From Caballeronia sp. SBC1 (GTDB lineage: Bacteria; Pseudomonadota; Gammaproteobacteria; Burkholderiales; Burkholderiaceae), in the NCBI RefSeq assembly GCF_011493005.1, contig NZ_CP049156.1, forward strand, positions 2,542,001-2,606,000: a stretch of DNA of 64,000 nucleotides, in the 5' to 3' direction. Numbering within the stretch: position 1 is the stretch's first letter; every line of letters starts with the position of its first letter. Both the position numbers and the translations under genes were made by a program. Of this stretch, positions 29,432-39,580 are shown in pieces. The notes under the pieces are model-generated. The model saw only the letters and a list, made by a program, of their open reading frames with translations, was not told the DNA's origin and searched no databases.

Positions 29432-29710
29432 TTACTTGCGCAGACCCAGCTTCTCGATCAGCGAGCGATAACGGTCAGCGTCTTTGCCCTTGAGGTAATC
29501 GAGCAGCTTACGACGGCGGCTCACCATGCGCAGCAGGCCGCGGCGGCTGTGGTGATCCTTCGTGTGAGCCTTGAAGTGAACGGTCAGTTCGTTGATACGG
29601 GTGGTCAGCAGTGCAACCTGCACTTCTGGCGATCCGGTATCGTTAGCGGCGCGCGCATATTCTGCGACAACGTCGGACTTCTTTGCATGAGCAACTGCTA
29701 CGGTAGACAT
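29432..29710 (-). CDS. rpsO: 30S ribosomal protein S15
   Basis: 92-residue ribosomal protein binding 16S rRNA central domain helices. Conserved stretch: [43 protein letters not shown], and the C-terminal IEKLGLRK. The protein is about three residues longer than the usual 89, with an altered N-terminus ([15 protein letters not shown]). AAAGGAAAATTAA precedes the ATG. The gene has its own promoter and a leader of about 200 bases. Confidence 0.97.
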   Translation of the reverse strand: MSTVAVAHAKKSDVVAEYARAANDTGSPEVQVALLTTRINELTVHFKAHTKDHHSRRGLLRMVSRRRKLLDYLKGKDADRYRSLIEKLGLRK

Positions 29711-30010
29711 TTAATTTTCCTTTGAAACGGACAGGCGGTCACGGAAGAAGGGCCGTGCCGTGGGCTTTCTACATCTTTCCTCAGCCGATTTTCAGCCCGA
29801 CTTACAGTCGATACCTAACTGATCACTCGACGTTGGACTTCCTTGCCGGACGGGTCTGAGGAACGTTTTTAGCGGGCTTTGCAACCTACCACTCCACCAA
29901 CCCTGAGTACGGCAAGTCGCGAATTATAGCACAGCGGCTTTTGCCGTCGACCGGGTTGCGGACAGCAGCGGAAATTGCGCAATAGGCGTGGGGCCCAAGC
30001 TTGGCCGCAT
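29711..30010 (-). promoter_or_regulatory. rpsO promoter and long leader
   Basis: On the - strand TCGACG (29950-29945), a 16-bp spacer and TATAAT (29928-29923) form a strong promoter. Transcription should begin near 29916, leaving a leader of about 205 bases before rpsO. The leader can fold (for example CACGG/CCGTG around 29740-29765). S15 represses its own translation in several bacteria by binding leader structures, so this leader is a candidate for such control. Nothing else is seen in the rest of the gap. Confidence 0.7.
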
Positions 30011-31411
30011 TCACGACGCCGGGCGCTTCATCTGGCACGTGGTCGGCATGGCGGTCTGGGCTGACGGAATTTTGAGCAGCGTCCGAAAGCCAAAGCCGGA
30101 ACCTTCGTTGTCAAAACGCACACCAGGTGAGCCCGCCTTATCCATTTCCATCACGTAAAGGGGCTGGATCAGTTGATGGTCGGTGGCGCGCATTTCCGTC
30201 GCCTGGAAGCCTTCGTCCAGCTTCATGCCCTCCAGCGCGTGAGCGACCGCGGTCGGGTCGGCGCTGTGTGCTTTCTCCATGGCCTGCGCGAGCATCTCGA
30301 TCATAAGCGGCATGCGCAGGAAGAGGTAATCGTCGGCGGGTGCGGGGAAACGGGTGCGGAACGCCTCGTAATAGGCATCCGACGCCGTGGCGCCTGCGTT
30401 CGGATGCCAGTCAGCCACCGCCACGACGTGTTTTACGCCGGCGTCGCCGAGAGCGGCAGGCGCGCCCAGGCTGTTGCCGTAGAACGTATAGAAATGCGTG
30501 TCCAGCCCTTGTTCGCGAGCGGCTTTGACGAGCAGCGTAAGGTCGTTGCCCCAGTTGCCGGTGATCACCGCGTCGGCGCCGCTTGCGCGGATCTTGGCAA
30601 TGTACGGCGCGAAGTCCTTCACGCGGCCGGCGGGGATGAATTCATCGGCGACGATCGCAATGTCCGGGCGGCGCTCCTTCAGCGCGCGCTGGGCTTCAAG
30701 GCTGACGTCGTGGCCAAAGCTGTAGTCCTGGTTGACCAAATAGACTTTTTTCACCGATTTATCTTGCTGGATGACATCGGCGAGCGCGTTCATGCGCATG
30801 CCGGCGTGGGCATCAAAGCGAAAATGCCAGAAGCTGCAATCCGCGTTGGTGAGCGCGGGGTCGTCGGCGGAATAATTGAGGAACACCACGCGGTGTTGAG
30901 GATCGCGTGAGTTTTGTTTATTGATGGCGTCGATGAGCGCCGCGGCAACCGCCGAGCTATTGCCCTGCATGACAAAGCCAATATTCTGGTCGATGGCGGC
31001 ACGCAACTGGACGAGGCTGGCTTCGCTGCTGCCCTTGCCATCGAGAACCACGAGTTGCAGCGGGTGTTTGCCATCGGGCAAGGTTACGCCGCCGTTCGCG
31101 TTCACACGCTCCACGCCAAAGTGCAGATTGCGCTCGACGGCCGCGCCCGCGTTCGCGAACGGACCGGACATGCCTTCGATCATCGCGATGCGGATGGGAG
31201 ACAAACCAGGAGCGGCGTCCGCCGCAAACGCAGGAGTAACCACCGCGCTGCCAACACATGACGCCACCAGCAACGAACCACCCAGGCGCTTACCAGCTCG
31301 CGATGCGCGGCCGAGCAACCTGGACCACCCTGCCGGCAGGAACCGAACACTTGCCCTGAGAGAAACCACGCGCGACAAGCCGGGGCCAAGGCCGGGACCC
31401 ATACAGTTCAT
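30011..31411 (-). CDS. ABC transporter substrate-binding protein (branched-chain amino acid/amide type)
   Basis: 466 residues in the longest form. A signal peptide is seen around residues 40-62 (GGSLLVASCVGSAVVTPAFA then ADAAPG), followed by the periplasmic binding protein type I fold: IRIAMIEGMSGPFANAGAA, DKSVKKVYLVNQDYSFGHDV, ADAVITGNWGNDLTLLVKAAREQG. Family members bind branched-chain amino acids, amides or aromatic compounds for import. No permease or ATPase gene lies nearby, so the partner transporter is elsewhere. The N-terminal 38 residues before the signal peptide look excessive; the true start is probably downstream or at a non-ATG codon. Confidence 0.85.
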   Translation of the reverse strand: MNCMGPGLGPGLSRVVSLRASVRFLPAGWSRLLGRASRAGKRLGGSLLVASCVGSAVVTPAFAADAAPGLSPIRIAMIEGMSGPFANAGAAVERNLHFGVERVNANGGVTLPDGKHPLQLVVLDGKGSSEASLVQLRAAIDQNIGFVMQGNSSAVAAALIDAINKQNSRDPQHRVVFLNYSADDPALTNADCSFWHFRFDAHAGMRMNALADVIQQDKSVKKVYLVNQDYSFGHDVSLEAQRALKERRPDIAIVADEFIPAGRVKDFAPYIAKIRASGADAVITGNWGNDLTLLVKAAREQGLDTHFYTFYGNSLGAPAALGDAGVKHVVAVADWHPNAGATASDAYYEAFRTRFPAPADDYLFLRMPLMIEMLAQAMEKAHSADPTAVAHALEGMKLDEGFQATEMRATDHQLIQPLYVMEMDKAGSPGVRFDNEGSGFGFRTLLKIPSAQTAMPTTCQMKRPAS

Positions 31412-31685
31412 TACAGTTCATCCATGGATAAATGACAGCGAAGCGAATCGCGGATCATAGGGCGTTCGGTACGCCGCGTGCAACCGCAGAGGAAAATGCG
31501 AACGGAAATGGAATAGCCACCCGAGCCCGCGCGTTCCACCTATATGTCATAGGCACTTCCTGACGACCGCGATCAAAACCGCCCGCCTACCCCGCATGTC
31601 AAAATGAGCGATACAGCGCAGATCAGCAGAAAAACCCACGACCGATTGTGGATACGGCGCGCAAACGAATACGAAGGAGGCTTCA

Positions 31686-32195
31686 ATGTTGAGCAAGGCA
31701 ATACGAAAACCCGCGGCAGTAATGGCACTCGCCCTTCTGCTTACGGCGTGCGCACAGCCGTGGCAGAACTACCAGGCGGGCGCGGACTCGTCCACCATCA
31801 CGGCAAAACTGGGGCCGCCGAAAGAGGTCTACGACTTGCCGAACGGTGGCAAGCGCCTGATGTGGCCGACTCAACCGCTGGGCGAGGTGACCACGGCGGC
31901 GGATATCGATGCATCGGGAAAGATCGTGAGCGTGCGCCAGGTCCTCGATGAAAACGAGTTCTTCAAAGCGCAGATCGGCACCTGGACGCGCAAGGACGTA
32001 CTGATCAACTTCGGCCGTCCGGTGGAGACATCTTACTTCCCGTTGATGAAACGCGAGGTTTGGACGTACCGGTACATGGAGGCAAACGTCTGGTACATGA
32101 TGTACAGCTTTTACTTCGACGACCAGGGCACGCTGCGCCTGACGCAAAAAACGCCCGACCCGCTTCACGATCCCGACCAACGGAATTTCTTCTGA
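31686..32195 (+). CDS. Putative outer-membrane lipoprotein, SmpA/BamE-like fold possible
   Basis: 169-residue protein with a lipoprotein signal: MLSKAIRKPAAVMALALLLTAC, lipobox LTAC with the acylated Cys at residue 22. After it the sequence has short beta-rich repeats such as ITAKLGPPKEVYDLPNGGKRLMW and DVLINFGRPVETSYFPLMKREVWTYRY, reminiscent of SmpA/BamE-type lipoproteins. An excellent ribosome site (AAGGAGGCTTCA) precedes the ATG. It is followed by a strong terminator, so it is monocistronic. The BamE-like comparison is pattern-based only. Confidence 0.75.
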   Translation: MLSKAIRKPAAVMALALLLTACAQPWQNYQAGADSSTITAKLGPPKEVYDLPNGGKRLMWPTQPLGEVTTAADIDASGKIVSVRQVLDENEFFKAQIGTWTRKDVLINFGRPVETSYFPLMKREVWTYRYMEANVWYMMYSFYFDDQGTLRLTQKTPDPLHDPDQRNFF

Positions 32196-32233
32196 TTTCG
32201 CCTGATAAGCACCGAAGAAATCTCTTGTCCACG

Positions 32234-32270
32234 AAAAAAAATGCCGCCCCGAAAGAGCGGCATTTTTTTA
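32234..32270. terminator. Bidirectional terminator after the lipoprotein gene
   Basis: A run of A, then ATGCCGC, loop CCCGAAAGA, GCGGCAT and a run of T; the stem extends through the A/T runs. It starts 38 bp after the lipoprotein stop. Confidence 0.92.
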
Positions 32271-32420
32271 TGCCTGGACTGCCGGGACCTTTTGATAGAA
32301 AGTAATTTGTAATGTTTCATTGCAGCGCGGCCATGACGCATGACGCGGGAAGCCCATTTCCAGCGATAATTTCACCGTTGCAGTGTTGCGCCTCTCATTA
32401 CGCTTTTGGAGCTGATAGCC

Positions 32421-33116
32421 ATGAATCGACCCAAACGCATGCTGGTTGAAAACGTCGGCTGGGCGGCTGAAGTTGCCGCCAGCGACCCGGATTTTTTCGA
32501 AACCCTGGCCCAGGGTCAAAGCCCAACCGTCCTGTGGCTTGGATGTTCCGACAGCCGCGTGCCGGCCGAAACCATCACGCACTCGAAGCCCGGCGATTTA
32601 TTCGTCCATCGCAACATTGCGAACCTCTTTTCACCCGACGACGACAACACCATGAGCGTCCTTGAATACGCGGTGAACGTCTTGAAAGTCGACGACGTGA
32701 TCGTGTGCGGACACTACGGGTGCGGCGGCGTGCGAGCGTCGTTGCTGCCGTTATCCGACGCACTGCCCCACGTCAACCGTCGCATTGCCCCGCTGTGTGC
32801 GCTGGCGCGTACGCACAGCAGCGAACTCGACGCCATGGGCACAATGGATTCACGCATCGACCGGCTGGCAGAACTGAGCGTGCTCGAACAAGTGAGCGCG
32901 TTACGCGATACAGCCATCGTGCGCGACGCCGAGCGTCCACCGCGCGTTCACGGGTGGATCTTCGGTCTGCGCGATGGCCGCATCAAGGTGCTTTCATCTG
33001 GAAACCCTGGCGAAGCCGAGACCGGGGGCGAGCCAATTGCCCCATCGAATGCAGTGGCAGAACCGGTACCGGCGCCTAGCGCAGCCCAACGCGTAATCGA
33101 AACCGCCCGTCACTAA
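32421..33116 (+). CDS. can: Beta-class carbonic anhydrase
   Basis: 231-residue zinc enzyme interconverting CO2 and bicarbonate. The zinc ligands and catalytic dyad are visible in WLGCSDSRVPAE (Cys, Asp, Arg) and VCGHYGCGGV (His and Cys). NRPKRMLVENVGWAAEV precedes as the N-terminal helix. The C-terminal 40 residues are an Ala/Pro-rich tail beyond the normal fold. The ATG at 32421 has GGAG nine bases upstream. It is followed, 96 bp later, by a SulP transporter gene, suggesting a bicarbonate uptake and hydration pair. Confidence 0.94.
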   Translation: MNRPKRMLVENVGWAAEVAASDPDFFETLAQGQSPTVLWLGCSDSRVPAETITHSKPGDLFVHRNIANLFSPDDDNTMSVLEYAVNVLKVDDVIVCGHYGCGGVRASLLPLSDALPHVNRRIAPLCALARTHSSELDAMGTMDSRIDRLAELSVLEQVSALRDTAIVRDAERPPRVHGWIFGLRDGRIKVLSSGNPGEAETGGEPIAPSNAVAEPVPAPSAAQRVIETARH

Positions 33117-33212
33117 CAAGCCGCACTCGCTACCCAATCTCACGTTGCCAACCTTCACCGTGCGATGCGTTTCCTGGCATCGCATGCTCCAACTCGCGCT
33201 CAAAAAAAGCTC

Positions 33213-34781
33213 ATGACCCTACGTGAAACGTTCGCAACCTTCCCGCGTGATCTCTTCGCGGGCACCGTCGTCTTTCTTGTCGCGATGCCGCTGTGTCTCG
33301 GCATCGCCAACGCATCCGGCGTCGAACCATTTGCCGGCTTGCTGTCGGGCATTATCGGCGGGCTGGTCGTTGCGCTGCTCAGCGGCTCGCACTTGAGCGT
33401 GAGCGGGCCGGCGGCGGGACTGGTCGTCATCGTCGTTGATGGCATTGCCAAGCTCGGCAGTTTTTCGACCTTCCTGATGGCCGTGATGCTCGCGGGCGTG
33501 ATCCAGTTCGGCTTCGGCATGCTGAGGGCCGGACGCTTCGCCGCATACGTGCCGTCGTCGGTTATCAAGGGCATGCTCGCCGCCATTGGCTTGTTGCTGA
33601 TCATCAAGCAGGTGCCGCTTGCCGCTGGTTTTGCCAACGGCGGCGCTCACATCGCCGCGCAAACCGCCGGCACACTCGACACGCCGTTCGGCGCGATGTC
33701 CCTCGCGGCGTGCGCCGTCGCCGCGCTGTCCATCGCCATTCTGGCTGGCTGGGAAACGAAGGCAATGCGCCGCTTTGCGTTGGTGCGCGCGCTGCCCGCT
33801 CCGCTCGCGGTAGTCATCCTCGGTATTGCGATTACGCTGGCGCTCGACTTCGCCGCGCCCGGCTTCGCACCGCCAGCGGAGCATCGCGTGCTGTTGCCGT
33901 CACTGGCTTCGTTCGCGGCGTTGAACGCCGCATTCGACTGGCCGGCCTTCGCGCAACTCGTCAATCCAGATGTCTGGCGGCTCGCGACGACGCTTGCCAT
34001 CGTCGCAAGCCTGGAGACCTTGCTAAGCCTCGAAGCGGTTGAACAGATCGATCCGAAGAAGCGCACCGCTCACCCGGACCGGGAACTCAAGGCGCAGGGT
34101 ATCGGCAATATGATGGCGGGCGCGATCGGTGCGTTGCCGATCACATCGGTCATTGTGCGAAGTTCCGCCAATGTGCACGCGGGCGCGCAGAGCCGCTGGT
34201 CGGCCGTCATACACGGCGTCTTGCTGCTCGCGAGCGTCTTCGCGCTGACGGCCGTGATCAATTTGATTCCGCTCGCCTGTCTCGCCGCGATCCTGATTTT
34301 CACAGGACTGAAGCTGGCGAAACCGTCGCTGTTTACAGCCGTTGCAAGGCAGGGATTCGAACGCTTTGCGCCGTTTATCGTGACAATTGTGGGCGTGCTG
34401 ACGACCGATCTGCTGATCGGCATTCTGCTGGGTATTGCATGCAGTATCGGGCTCGCGATTCACGCGAATCTGCAGCGCCCTATCACCATCGCGCAGCATG
34501 ACGACCACTTCCTGCTGTCGTTTCGCAAGGACGTGTCGTTTCTCGGCAAGGTGTCGCTCAAGCACCACCTGAGGCAAATTCCGGACAACGCAACGGTGAT
34601 CGTGGATGCGAGCCGTGCGGATTTCGTCGATCCCGACGTGCGCGAAGTAATCGATAAATTCGTCGCCGATGCCCCCGCGCGCGGCATTCATGTGGAATGC
34701 CGACAGCTTGAACGCACAGCGCGCGAACGGCCGAGTTTGCAGCAGCGCATGGCGTTTTTCAAACGGGCGCCGGTGAAATAA
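33213..34781 (+). CDS. SulP family inorganic anion transporter
   Basis: 522-residue membrane transporter with 10-12 helices and a C-terminal STAS domain (about residues 430-515, DNATVIVDASRADFVDPDVREVIDKF). Transporter landmarks include FLVAMPLCLGIANASGVEPFAGLLSGIIGG and SGPAAGLVVIVVDG. SulP proteins carry sulfate, bicarbonate or dicarboxylates; those beside or fused to carbonic anhydrases are usually bicarbonate carriers, which fits the upstream gene. The start is uncertain: ATG 33213 gives the family N-terminus (MTLRETFATFPRDLFAG), while ATG 33165 would add 16 residues; neither has a clear ribosome site. Confidence 0.9.
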   Translation: MTLRETFATFPRDLFAGTVVFLVAMPLCLGIANASGVEPFAGLLSGIIGGLVVALLSGSHLSVSGPAAGLVVIVVDGIAKLGSFSTFLMAVMLAGVIQFGFGMLRAGRFAAYVPSSVIKGMLAAIGLLLIIKQVPLAAGFANGGAHIAAQTAGTLDTPFGAMSLAACAVAALSIAILAGWETKAMRRFALVRALPAPLAVVILGIAITLALDFAAPGFAPPAEHRVLLPSLASFAALNAAFDWPAFAQLVNPDVWRLATTLAIVASLETLLSLEAVEQIDPKKRTAHPDRELKAQGIGNMMAGAIGALPITSVIVRSSANVHAGAQSRWSAVIHGVLLLASVFALTAVINLIPLACLAAILIFTGLKLAKPSLFTAVARQGFERFAPFIVTIVGVLTTDLLIGILLGIACSIGLAIHANLQRPITIAQHDDHFLLSFRKDVSFLGKVSLKHHLRQIPDNATVIVDASRADFVDPDVREVIDKFVADAPARGIHVECRQLERTARERPSLQQRMAFFKRAPVK

Positions 34782-34796
34782 AGCTGCAATGAAAAA

Positions 34797-34822
34797 CAGC
34801 CCTCGCTTTTGGCGAGGGCCGT
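34797..34822. terminator. Bidirectional terminator between SulP gene and leuA
   Basis: GCCCTCGC, loop TTTTG, GCGAGGGC, followed by CGTTTTT on the + strand and by TGTTTTT on the - strand. It lies between the two convergent genes and can serve both. Confidence 0.9.
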
Positions 34823-34892
34823 TTTTAACCGATAAAACGCCGGATATGCGCTTCGCTCAACCGAATCAACTCAATCGAATCAACTCATCGAA

Positions 34893-36443
34893 TCAAATTG
34901 AGGAAAGCTGCGGATTCAGCTTTTCAACCTTCGAATGCAGCTTGTTCAGCGCCGCGAGATACGCCTTCGCCGATGCCGCCACAATGTCCGGGTCCGTGCC
35001 CACGCCGTTCACGATCCGGCCGCTCTTCGACAAACGCACGGTCACTTCGCCCTGAGCCTGCGTGCCCGTGGTAATCGCGTTCACCGAATACAACACCAGC
35101 TCGGCGCCGCTCGTCACCTTCGATTCGATCGCGTGCAGCGTGGCATCGACCGGACCGTTACCACGCGATTCACCCTGCACTTCAATGCCGTCGACAGCGA
35201 ACACCACGCGTGCATGCGGCTGCTCGCCCGTTTCCGAGTGCTGAGCCAGCGACACGAAGCGGAACGTTTCCTTCGCCTGCATTTCCGCCGATTCTTCGGA
35301 GACGATCGCCATGATGTCTTCGTCGAAGATCTCGGATTTACGATCGGCGAGCTCCTTGAAGCGCACGAACGCGGCGTTCACATCCGTTTCCGATTCCAGC
35401 GTCACGCCGAGATCTTCCAGGCGCTGCTTGAACGCGTTACGACCCGACAACTTGCCGAGCACGATCTTGTTGGTCGACCAGCCCACGTCTTCGGCACGCA
35501 TGATTTCGTAGGTATCGCGCGCTTTGAGCACGCCATCCTGGTGAATCCCGGACGCGTGCGCAAACGCGTTCGCGCCCACAACAGCCTTGTTCGGCTGCAC
35601 GACAAAGCCGGTGATCTGCGAGACGAGCTTCGACGTTGGCACAATATGCGTTGTATCGATACCGAGTTCCAGCCCGTAGTAATCCTTGCGCGTTTTCATC
35701 GCCATCACGACTTCTTCGAGCGCCGTGTTGCCTGCGCGCTCGCCCAGACCGTTGATGGTGCATTCGATCTGACGCGCGCCGCCGATGTGCACGCCGGCCA
35801 GTGAATTCGCCACCGCCATGCCGAGGTCATCGTGGCAATGCACGGACCACACCGCCTTGTCCGAATTCGGCACGCGTTCACGGATGGTCTTGATCAGGTT
35901 GCCATAGCCTTCCGGCACGGCGTAACCGACCGTATCGGGAATATTGATGATGGTTGCGCCTTCATCGATCACCGCTTCCAAAACCCTGCACAGGAAATCG
36001 AGGTCCGAACGGCTGCCGTCTTCCGGCGAGAACTCGACGTCGTCGGTGAACTTACGCGCGAAACGCGTAGCGAGACGCGCCTGTTCGTAGACCTGATCCG
36101 CGCTCATGCGCAGCTTCTTTTCCATATGCAGCGCCGACGTGGCAATGAACGTATGGATGCGGAAGTGATCGGCGGGCTTCAGGGCATCGGCGGCGCGCTG
36201 GATGTCCTTATCGTTGGCGCGGGCAAGCGAACAGATCGTGCTGTCCTTGATCAAGCCTGCAATGGTGTGGATCGCATCGAAATCACCGTTCGAGCTGGCC
36301 GCGAAGCCTGCTTCGATCACATCGACTTTCATCCGTTCGAGCGCCTTCGCGATCCGGATCTTCTCTTCCTTTGTCATCGACGCGCCGGGGGACTGCTCGC
36401 CATCGCGCAAGGTCGTGTCGAAAATGATCAGTTTGTCTGCCAT
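34893..36443 (-). CDS. leuA: 2-isopropylmalate synthase
   Basis: 516-residue enzyme condensing acetyl-CoA with 2-oxoisovalerate, the first step committed to leucine. The catalytic TIM barrel carries [13 protein letters not shown] (residues 8-20), the metal-binding [14 protein letters not shown] and [12 protein letters not shown]; the C-terminal regulatory domain (about residues 390-510) is where leucine inhibits. It is preceded by a 216-base leader with its own promoter and a Leu-rich leader frame. It is the last gene of the ilv-psd-pss-leuA cluster but separated from pssA by a terminator. Confidence 0.97.
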   Translation of the reverse strand: MADKLIIFDTTLRDGEQSPGASMTKEEKIRIAKALERMKVDVIEAGFAASSNGDFDAIHTIAGLIKDSTICSLARANDKDIQRAADALKPADHFRIHTFIATSALHMEKKLRMSADQVYEQARLATRFARKFTDDVEFSPEDGSRSDLDFLCRVLEAVIDEGATIINIPDTVGYAVPEGYGNLIKTIRERVPNSDKAVWSVHCHDDLGMAVANSLAGVHIGGARQIECTINGLGERAGNTALEEVVMAMKTRKDYYGLELGIDTTHIVPTSKLVSQITGFVVQPNKAVVGANAFAHASGIHQDGVLKARDTYEIMRAEDVGWSTNKIVLGKLSGRNAFKQRLEDLGVTLESETDVNAAFVRFKELADRKSEIFDEDIMAIVSEESAEMQAKETFRFVSLAQHSETGEQPHARVVFAVDGIEVQGESRGNGPVDATLHAIESKVTSGAELVLYSVNAITTGTQAQGEVTVRLSKSGRIVNGVGTDPDIVAASAKAYLAALNKLHSKVEKLNPQLSSI

Positions 36444-36572
36444 GTCGGGCTCCAGTGGGGAGTTTTAGAGTTTTGAAAACGGTGGGGAAAAACGAAAAAC
36501 AATACGGAATCCGGGTGTTCGCGCCACCGCTGGCGTCGAAAACCACGAACGAGCAGACGGAAGGCGGGAAGC
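36444..36572 (-). promoter_or_regulatory. leuA leader RNA with alternative pairings
   Basis: This stretch lies between the leader frame and leuA. On the - strand CGCCA (36535-36531) and TGGCG (36526-36522) form a hairpin, extended outward to about 36517-36543. A T-rich stretch (about 36504-36488) follows some 12 bases later. The GGCGCG of the hairpin can instead pair with CGCGCC at the end of the leader frame, and its CGGTGG can pair with CCACCG about 40 bases downstream (followed by TTTT). These exclude one another, as in attenuators. The exact terminator is unclear. Confidence 0.45.
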
Positions 36573-36659
36573 TTAGCGCGGCAGGCGCGCTAGTAGCGGT
36601 AGCGCGCGTAGCGGCGCACCAGCTAGGAAAAACGAGAGGGGATGGGCGAAAAAAATCAT
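36573..36659 (-). CDS. Candidate leaderless leucine leader peptide for leuA
   Basis: 28-codon frame on the - strand, ATG at 36659 and TAA at 36573, ending 129 bases before leuA. Seven codons are leucine: CTC at 8, CTA at 12, 17, 20, 22 and 23, CTG at 26. CTA is rare in high-GC genomes, so five in 28 is striking. The upstream promoter places transcription start on the A of this ATG, so the mRNA would be leaderless and no ribosome site exists. An 8-bp stem (GCGCGCTA/TAGCGCGC, 36585-36607) covers the leucine codons. I infer transcription attenuation by leucyl-tRNA supply; no expression evidence is available. Confidence 0.7.
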   Translation of the reverse strand: MIFFAHPLSFFLAGAPLRALPLLARLPR

Positions 36660-36665
36660 TTGCAG

Positions 36666-36694
36666 ACTATAACGAGATTTTTGGGAGCGTGCAA
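36666..36694 (-). promoter_or_regulatory. leuA promoter
   Basis: On the - strand TTGCAC (36694-36689), a 17-bp spacer and TATAGT (36671-36666) form a near-consensus sigma-70 promoter. Six bases after the -10 comes the ATG of the candidate leader peptide, so the predicted start site and start codon coincide. Confidence 0.8.
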
Positions 36695-36756
36695 TTAGGC
36701 TTTCCGATCGGGGTTATTGACGCCACCCGCAAGGTTTGCCGCCATAACAGCCCAAA

Positions 36757-36795
36757 AGCAAAAAGCGCGCATCGGCTTCAAACCGATGCGCGCTG
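36757..36795 (-). terminator. Terminator after pssA
   Basis: On the - strand AGCGCGCATCGG, loop TTTGAAG and CCGATGCGCGCT form a 12-bp stem followed by TTTTGCTTTT. It begins 6 bp after the pssA stop. Confidence 0.93.
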
Positions 36796-36800
36796 TGCTT

Positions 36801-37667
36801 TCAATGCGCTTTTTCAGACGATCTGGCCGGATTCGGCCGGCCGCGAATGGCCATGTACCCCCACCACGCATAACCGGAAAAACCGTACAGCACGAACAAG
36901 CCGAACAACATCAAAGGCGGATCCGACGACACCAGCACAAATGCGACCACCACCAGCAACACGCCAGCGAACGGCACGCGGAACCGCACATCGAGCGCCT
37001 TGCCGCTGTAGAACGGTGCGTTTGACACCATCGTGACACCGGCATAGATGGTCAGCGCAAATGCCACCCACGGCAGCCAGACCAGCTTCAGCGGCACGCG
37101 GTTATCGGTGGCGAGCCACACGAAGCCCGCGATCAACGCCGCCGCTGCCGGGCTCGGCAGGCCCTGGAAATAACGCTTGTCCACTACGCCTACGTTCGTA
37201 TTGAAGCGCGCGAGCCGCAATGCCGCCCCCGAGCAATAGACGAACGCCGCGAGCCAGCCCCAGCGGCCCAGGTCCTTCAGGATCCATTCGTACATCACCA
37301 GCGCGGGTGCCACGCCGAACGAGACCATGTCGGAGAGGCTGTCGAACTGCTCGCCGAACGCGCTCTGCGTATGCGTCATGCGCGCGACACGGCCGTCCAT
37401 GCCGTCCAGCACCATTGCCACGAAGATCGCGATAGCCGCGATCTCGAAGCGCACGTTCATGGCCTGCACGACCGCGAAAAAGCCGCAAAACAACGCAGCC
37501 GTGGTGAACGCGTTGGGCAGCAAATAAATGCCGCGCTTCCTCAAAAACTGTTGCCGCTTCGCGCGCCGCGTTTCCAGCACGCCAATGTCCTGCGTCGCCT
37601 TATTGCGGCGAAATGCCCGCGGGGGTGTTGTCGTGCTTCGCGTCCGGCGCGGTTTGAGTGCCGCCAT
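36801..37667 (-). CDS. pssA: CDP-diacylglycerol-serine O-phosphatidyltransferase
   Basis: 288-residue membrane enzyme making phosphatidylserine from CDP-diacylglycerol and serine. The CDP-alcohol phosphotransferase motif DG(x)2AR(x)8G(x)3D(x)3D is present as DGRVAR, eight residues, GEQFDSLSD (about residues 91-113). About eight hydrophobic helices; a basic N-terminal extension of some 40 residues precedes the first. ACGGAGGACTCG precedes the ATG. It lies 47 bp after psd, so the two phosphatidylethanolamine genes are co-transcribed. Confidence 0.95.
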   Translation of the reverse strand: MAALKPRRTRSTTTPPRAFRRNKATQDIGVLETRRAKRQQFLRKRGIYLLPNAFTTAALFCGFFAVVQAMNVRFEIAAIAIFVAMVLDGMDGRVARMTHTQSAFGEQFDSLSDMVSFGVAPALVMYEWILKDLGRWGWLAAFVYCSGAALRLARFNTNVGVVDKRYFQGLPSPAAAALIAGFVWLATDNRVPLKLVWLPWVAFALTIYAGVTMVSNAPFYSGKALDVRFRVPFAGVLLVVVAFVLVSSDPPLMLFGLFVLYGFSGYAWWGYMAIRGRPNPARSSEKAH

Positions 37668-37714
37668 CGAGTCCTCCGTTGTGCAGCCTGGTTTTACCGC
37701 TTTACTTGTACTGA

Positions 37715-38359
37715 TTACTCTGCGAACTCGGCAAGAATGGTGGACGAGGCCGACACTTTCTCGCCAATCGCCACCCGCGGACGGCTGCCCACCGGCAAAT
37801 ACACGTCGACCCGCGAACCGAAGCGGATAAAGCCATAACGCTGGCCACGGTTAAGCGGCTCGCCCACGTGGACATAGCACAAAATGCGCCGTGCAATCAG
37901 TCCGGCGATCTGCACCGAGGTCACTGTATGCCCCGCCGCGGTCTGGATCACGATTGCATTGCGTTCGTTCTCGGTCGAGGCTTTGTCGACGGCGGCGTTG
38001 AGGTACGAACCTGGGAAGTACTCGACCTTGCTGATCGCGCCATCGACTGGCGAGCGCTGGGAGTGGACATTGAACACGTTCATGAACACGCTGATCTTCA
38101 GCGCTTCGCGGCCCGCGTACGGGTCGTGCGCCGTTTCCACAGCGACTACACGGCCGTCTGCGGGACACAACACGGCGTTCGCCTGAACGGGAATCGGCCG
38201 GGCCGGGTCACGGAAAAACTGGACGACGAAGATCGTCAATAGCCAGAACGGCCAGGCAAAACCAAAGCCGCCGATGGCCTGGATCAACACGGCAATGACA
38301 GCCGCAATGGCAATAAACGGCCAGCCTTCACGCGCGATGATCGGATGTGGATAGTTCAT
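37715..38359 (-). CDS. psd: Phosphatidylserine decarboxylase (short type)
   Basis: 214-residue proenzyme that self-cleaves to a pyruvoyl enzyme and converts phosphatidylserine to phosphatidylethanolamine. Family features: [37 protein letters not shown], and the processing site [11 protein letters not shown], where cleavage occurs between Gly and Ser. Two N-terminal hydrophobic stretches (residues 12-45) act as membrane anchor. At 214 residues it is the shorter PSD-like type. It is followed by pssA and preceded by the ilvC terminator. Confidence 0.94.
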   Translation of the reverse strand: MNYPHPIIAREGWPFIAIAAVIAVLIQAIGGFGFAWPFWLLTIFVVQFFRDPARPIPVQANAVLCPADGRVVAVETAHDPYAGREALKISVFMNVFNVHSQRSPVDGAISKVEYFPGSYLNAAVDKASTENERNAIVIQTAAGHTVTSVQIAGLIARRILCYVHVGEPLNRGQRYGFIRFGSRVDVYLPVGSRPRVAIGEKVSASSTILAEFAE

Positions 38360-38401
38360 GAACGAGTTCTATGTTTTTAGTAAAACCGTAGGATAGCAAA
38401 A

Positions 38402-38468
38402 GCCGTCCGGCACCAAGCGACACCGGACGGCTTGCGGTCTTCACTAGGACCGGCCAATGAGGCCGGTC
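38402..38468 (-). terminator. ilvC terminator with preceding hairpin
   Basis: Two stem-loops follow ilvC on the - strand. First GACCGGCC/GGCCGGTC (38448-38468, loop of 5 bases), then GCCGTCCGG/CCGGACGGC (38402-38431) followed by TTTTGC. The second is a standard terminator; together they close the ilvI-ilvH-ilvC unit before psd. Confidence 0.88.
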
Positions 38469-38479
38469 GTTCAGCTTTT

Positions 38480-39517
<1,038 letters not shown>

Positions 39518-39580
39518 TTAATAAGCTAGGTTTAACTTGTGAATTGGGTGCTAAATAACGTGCGCTTTGTTCAGCCGCTC

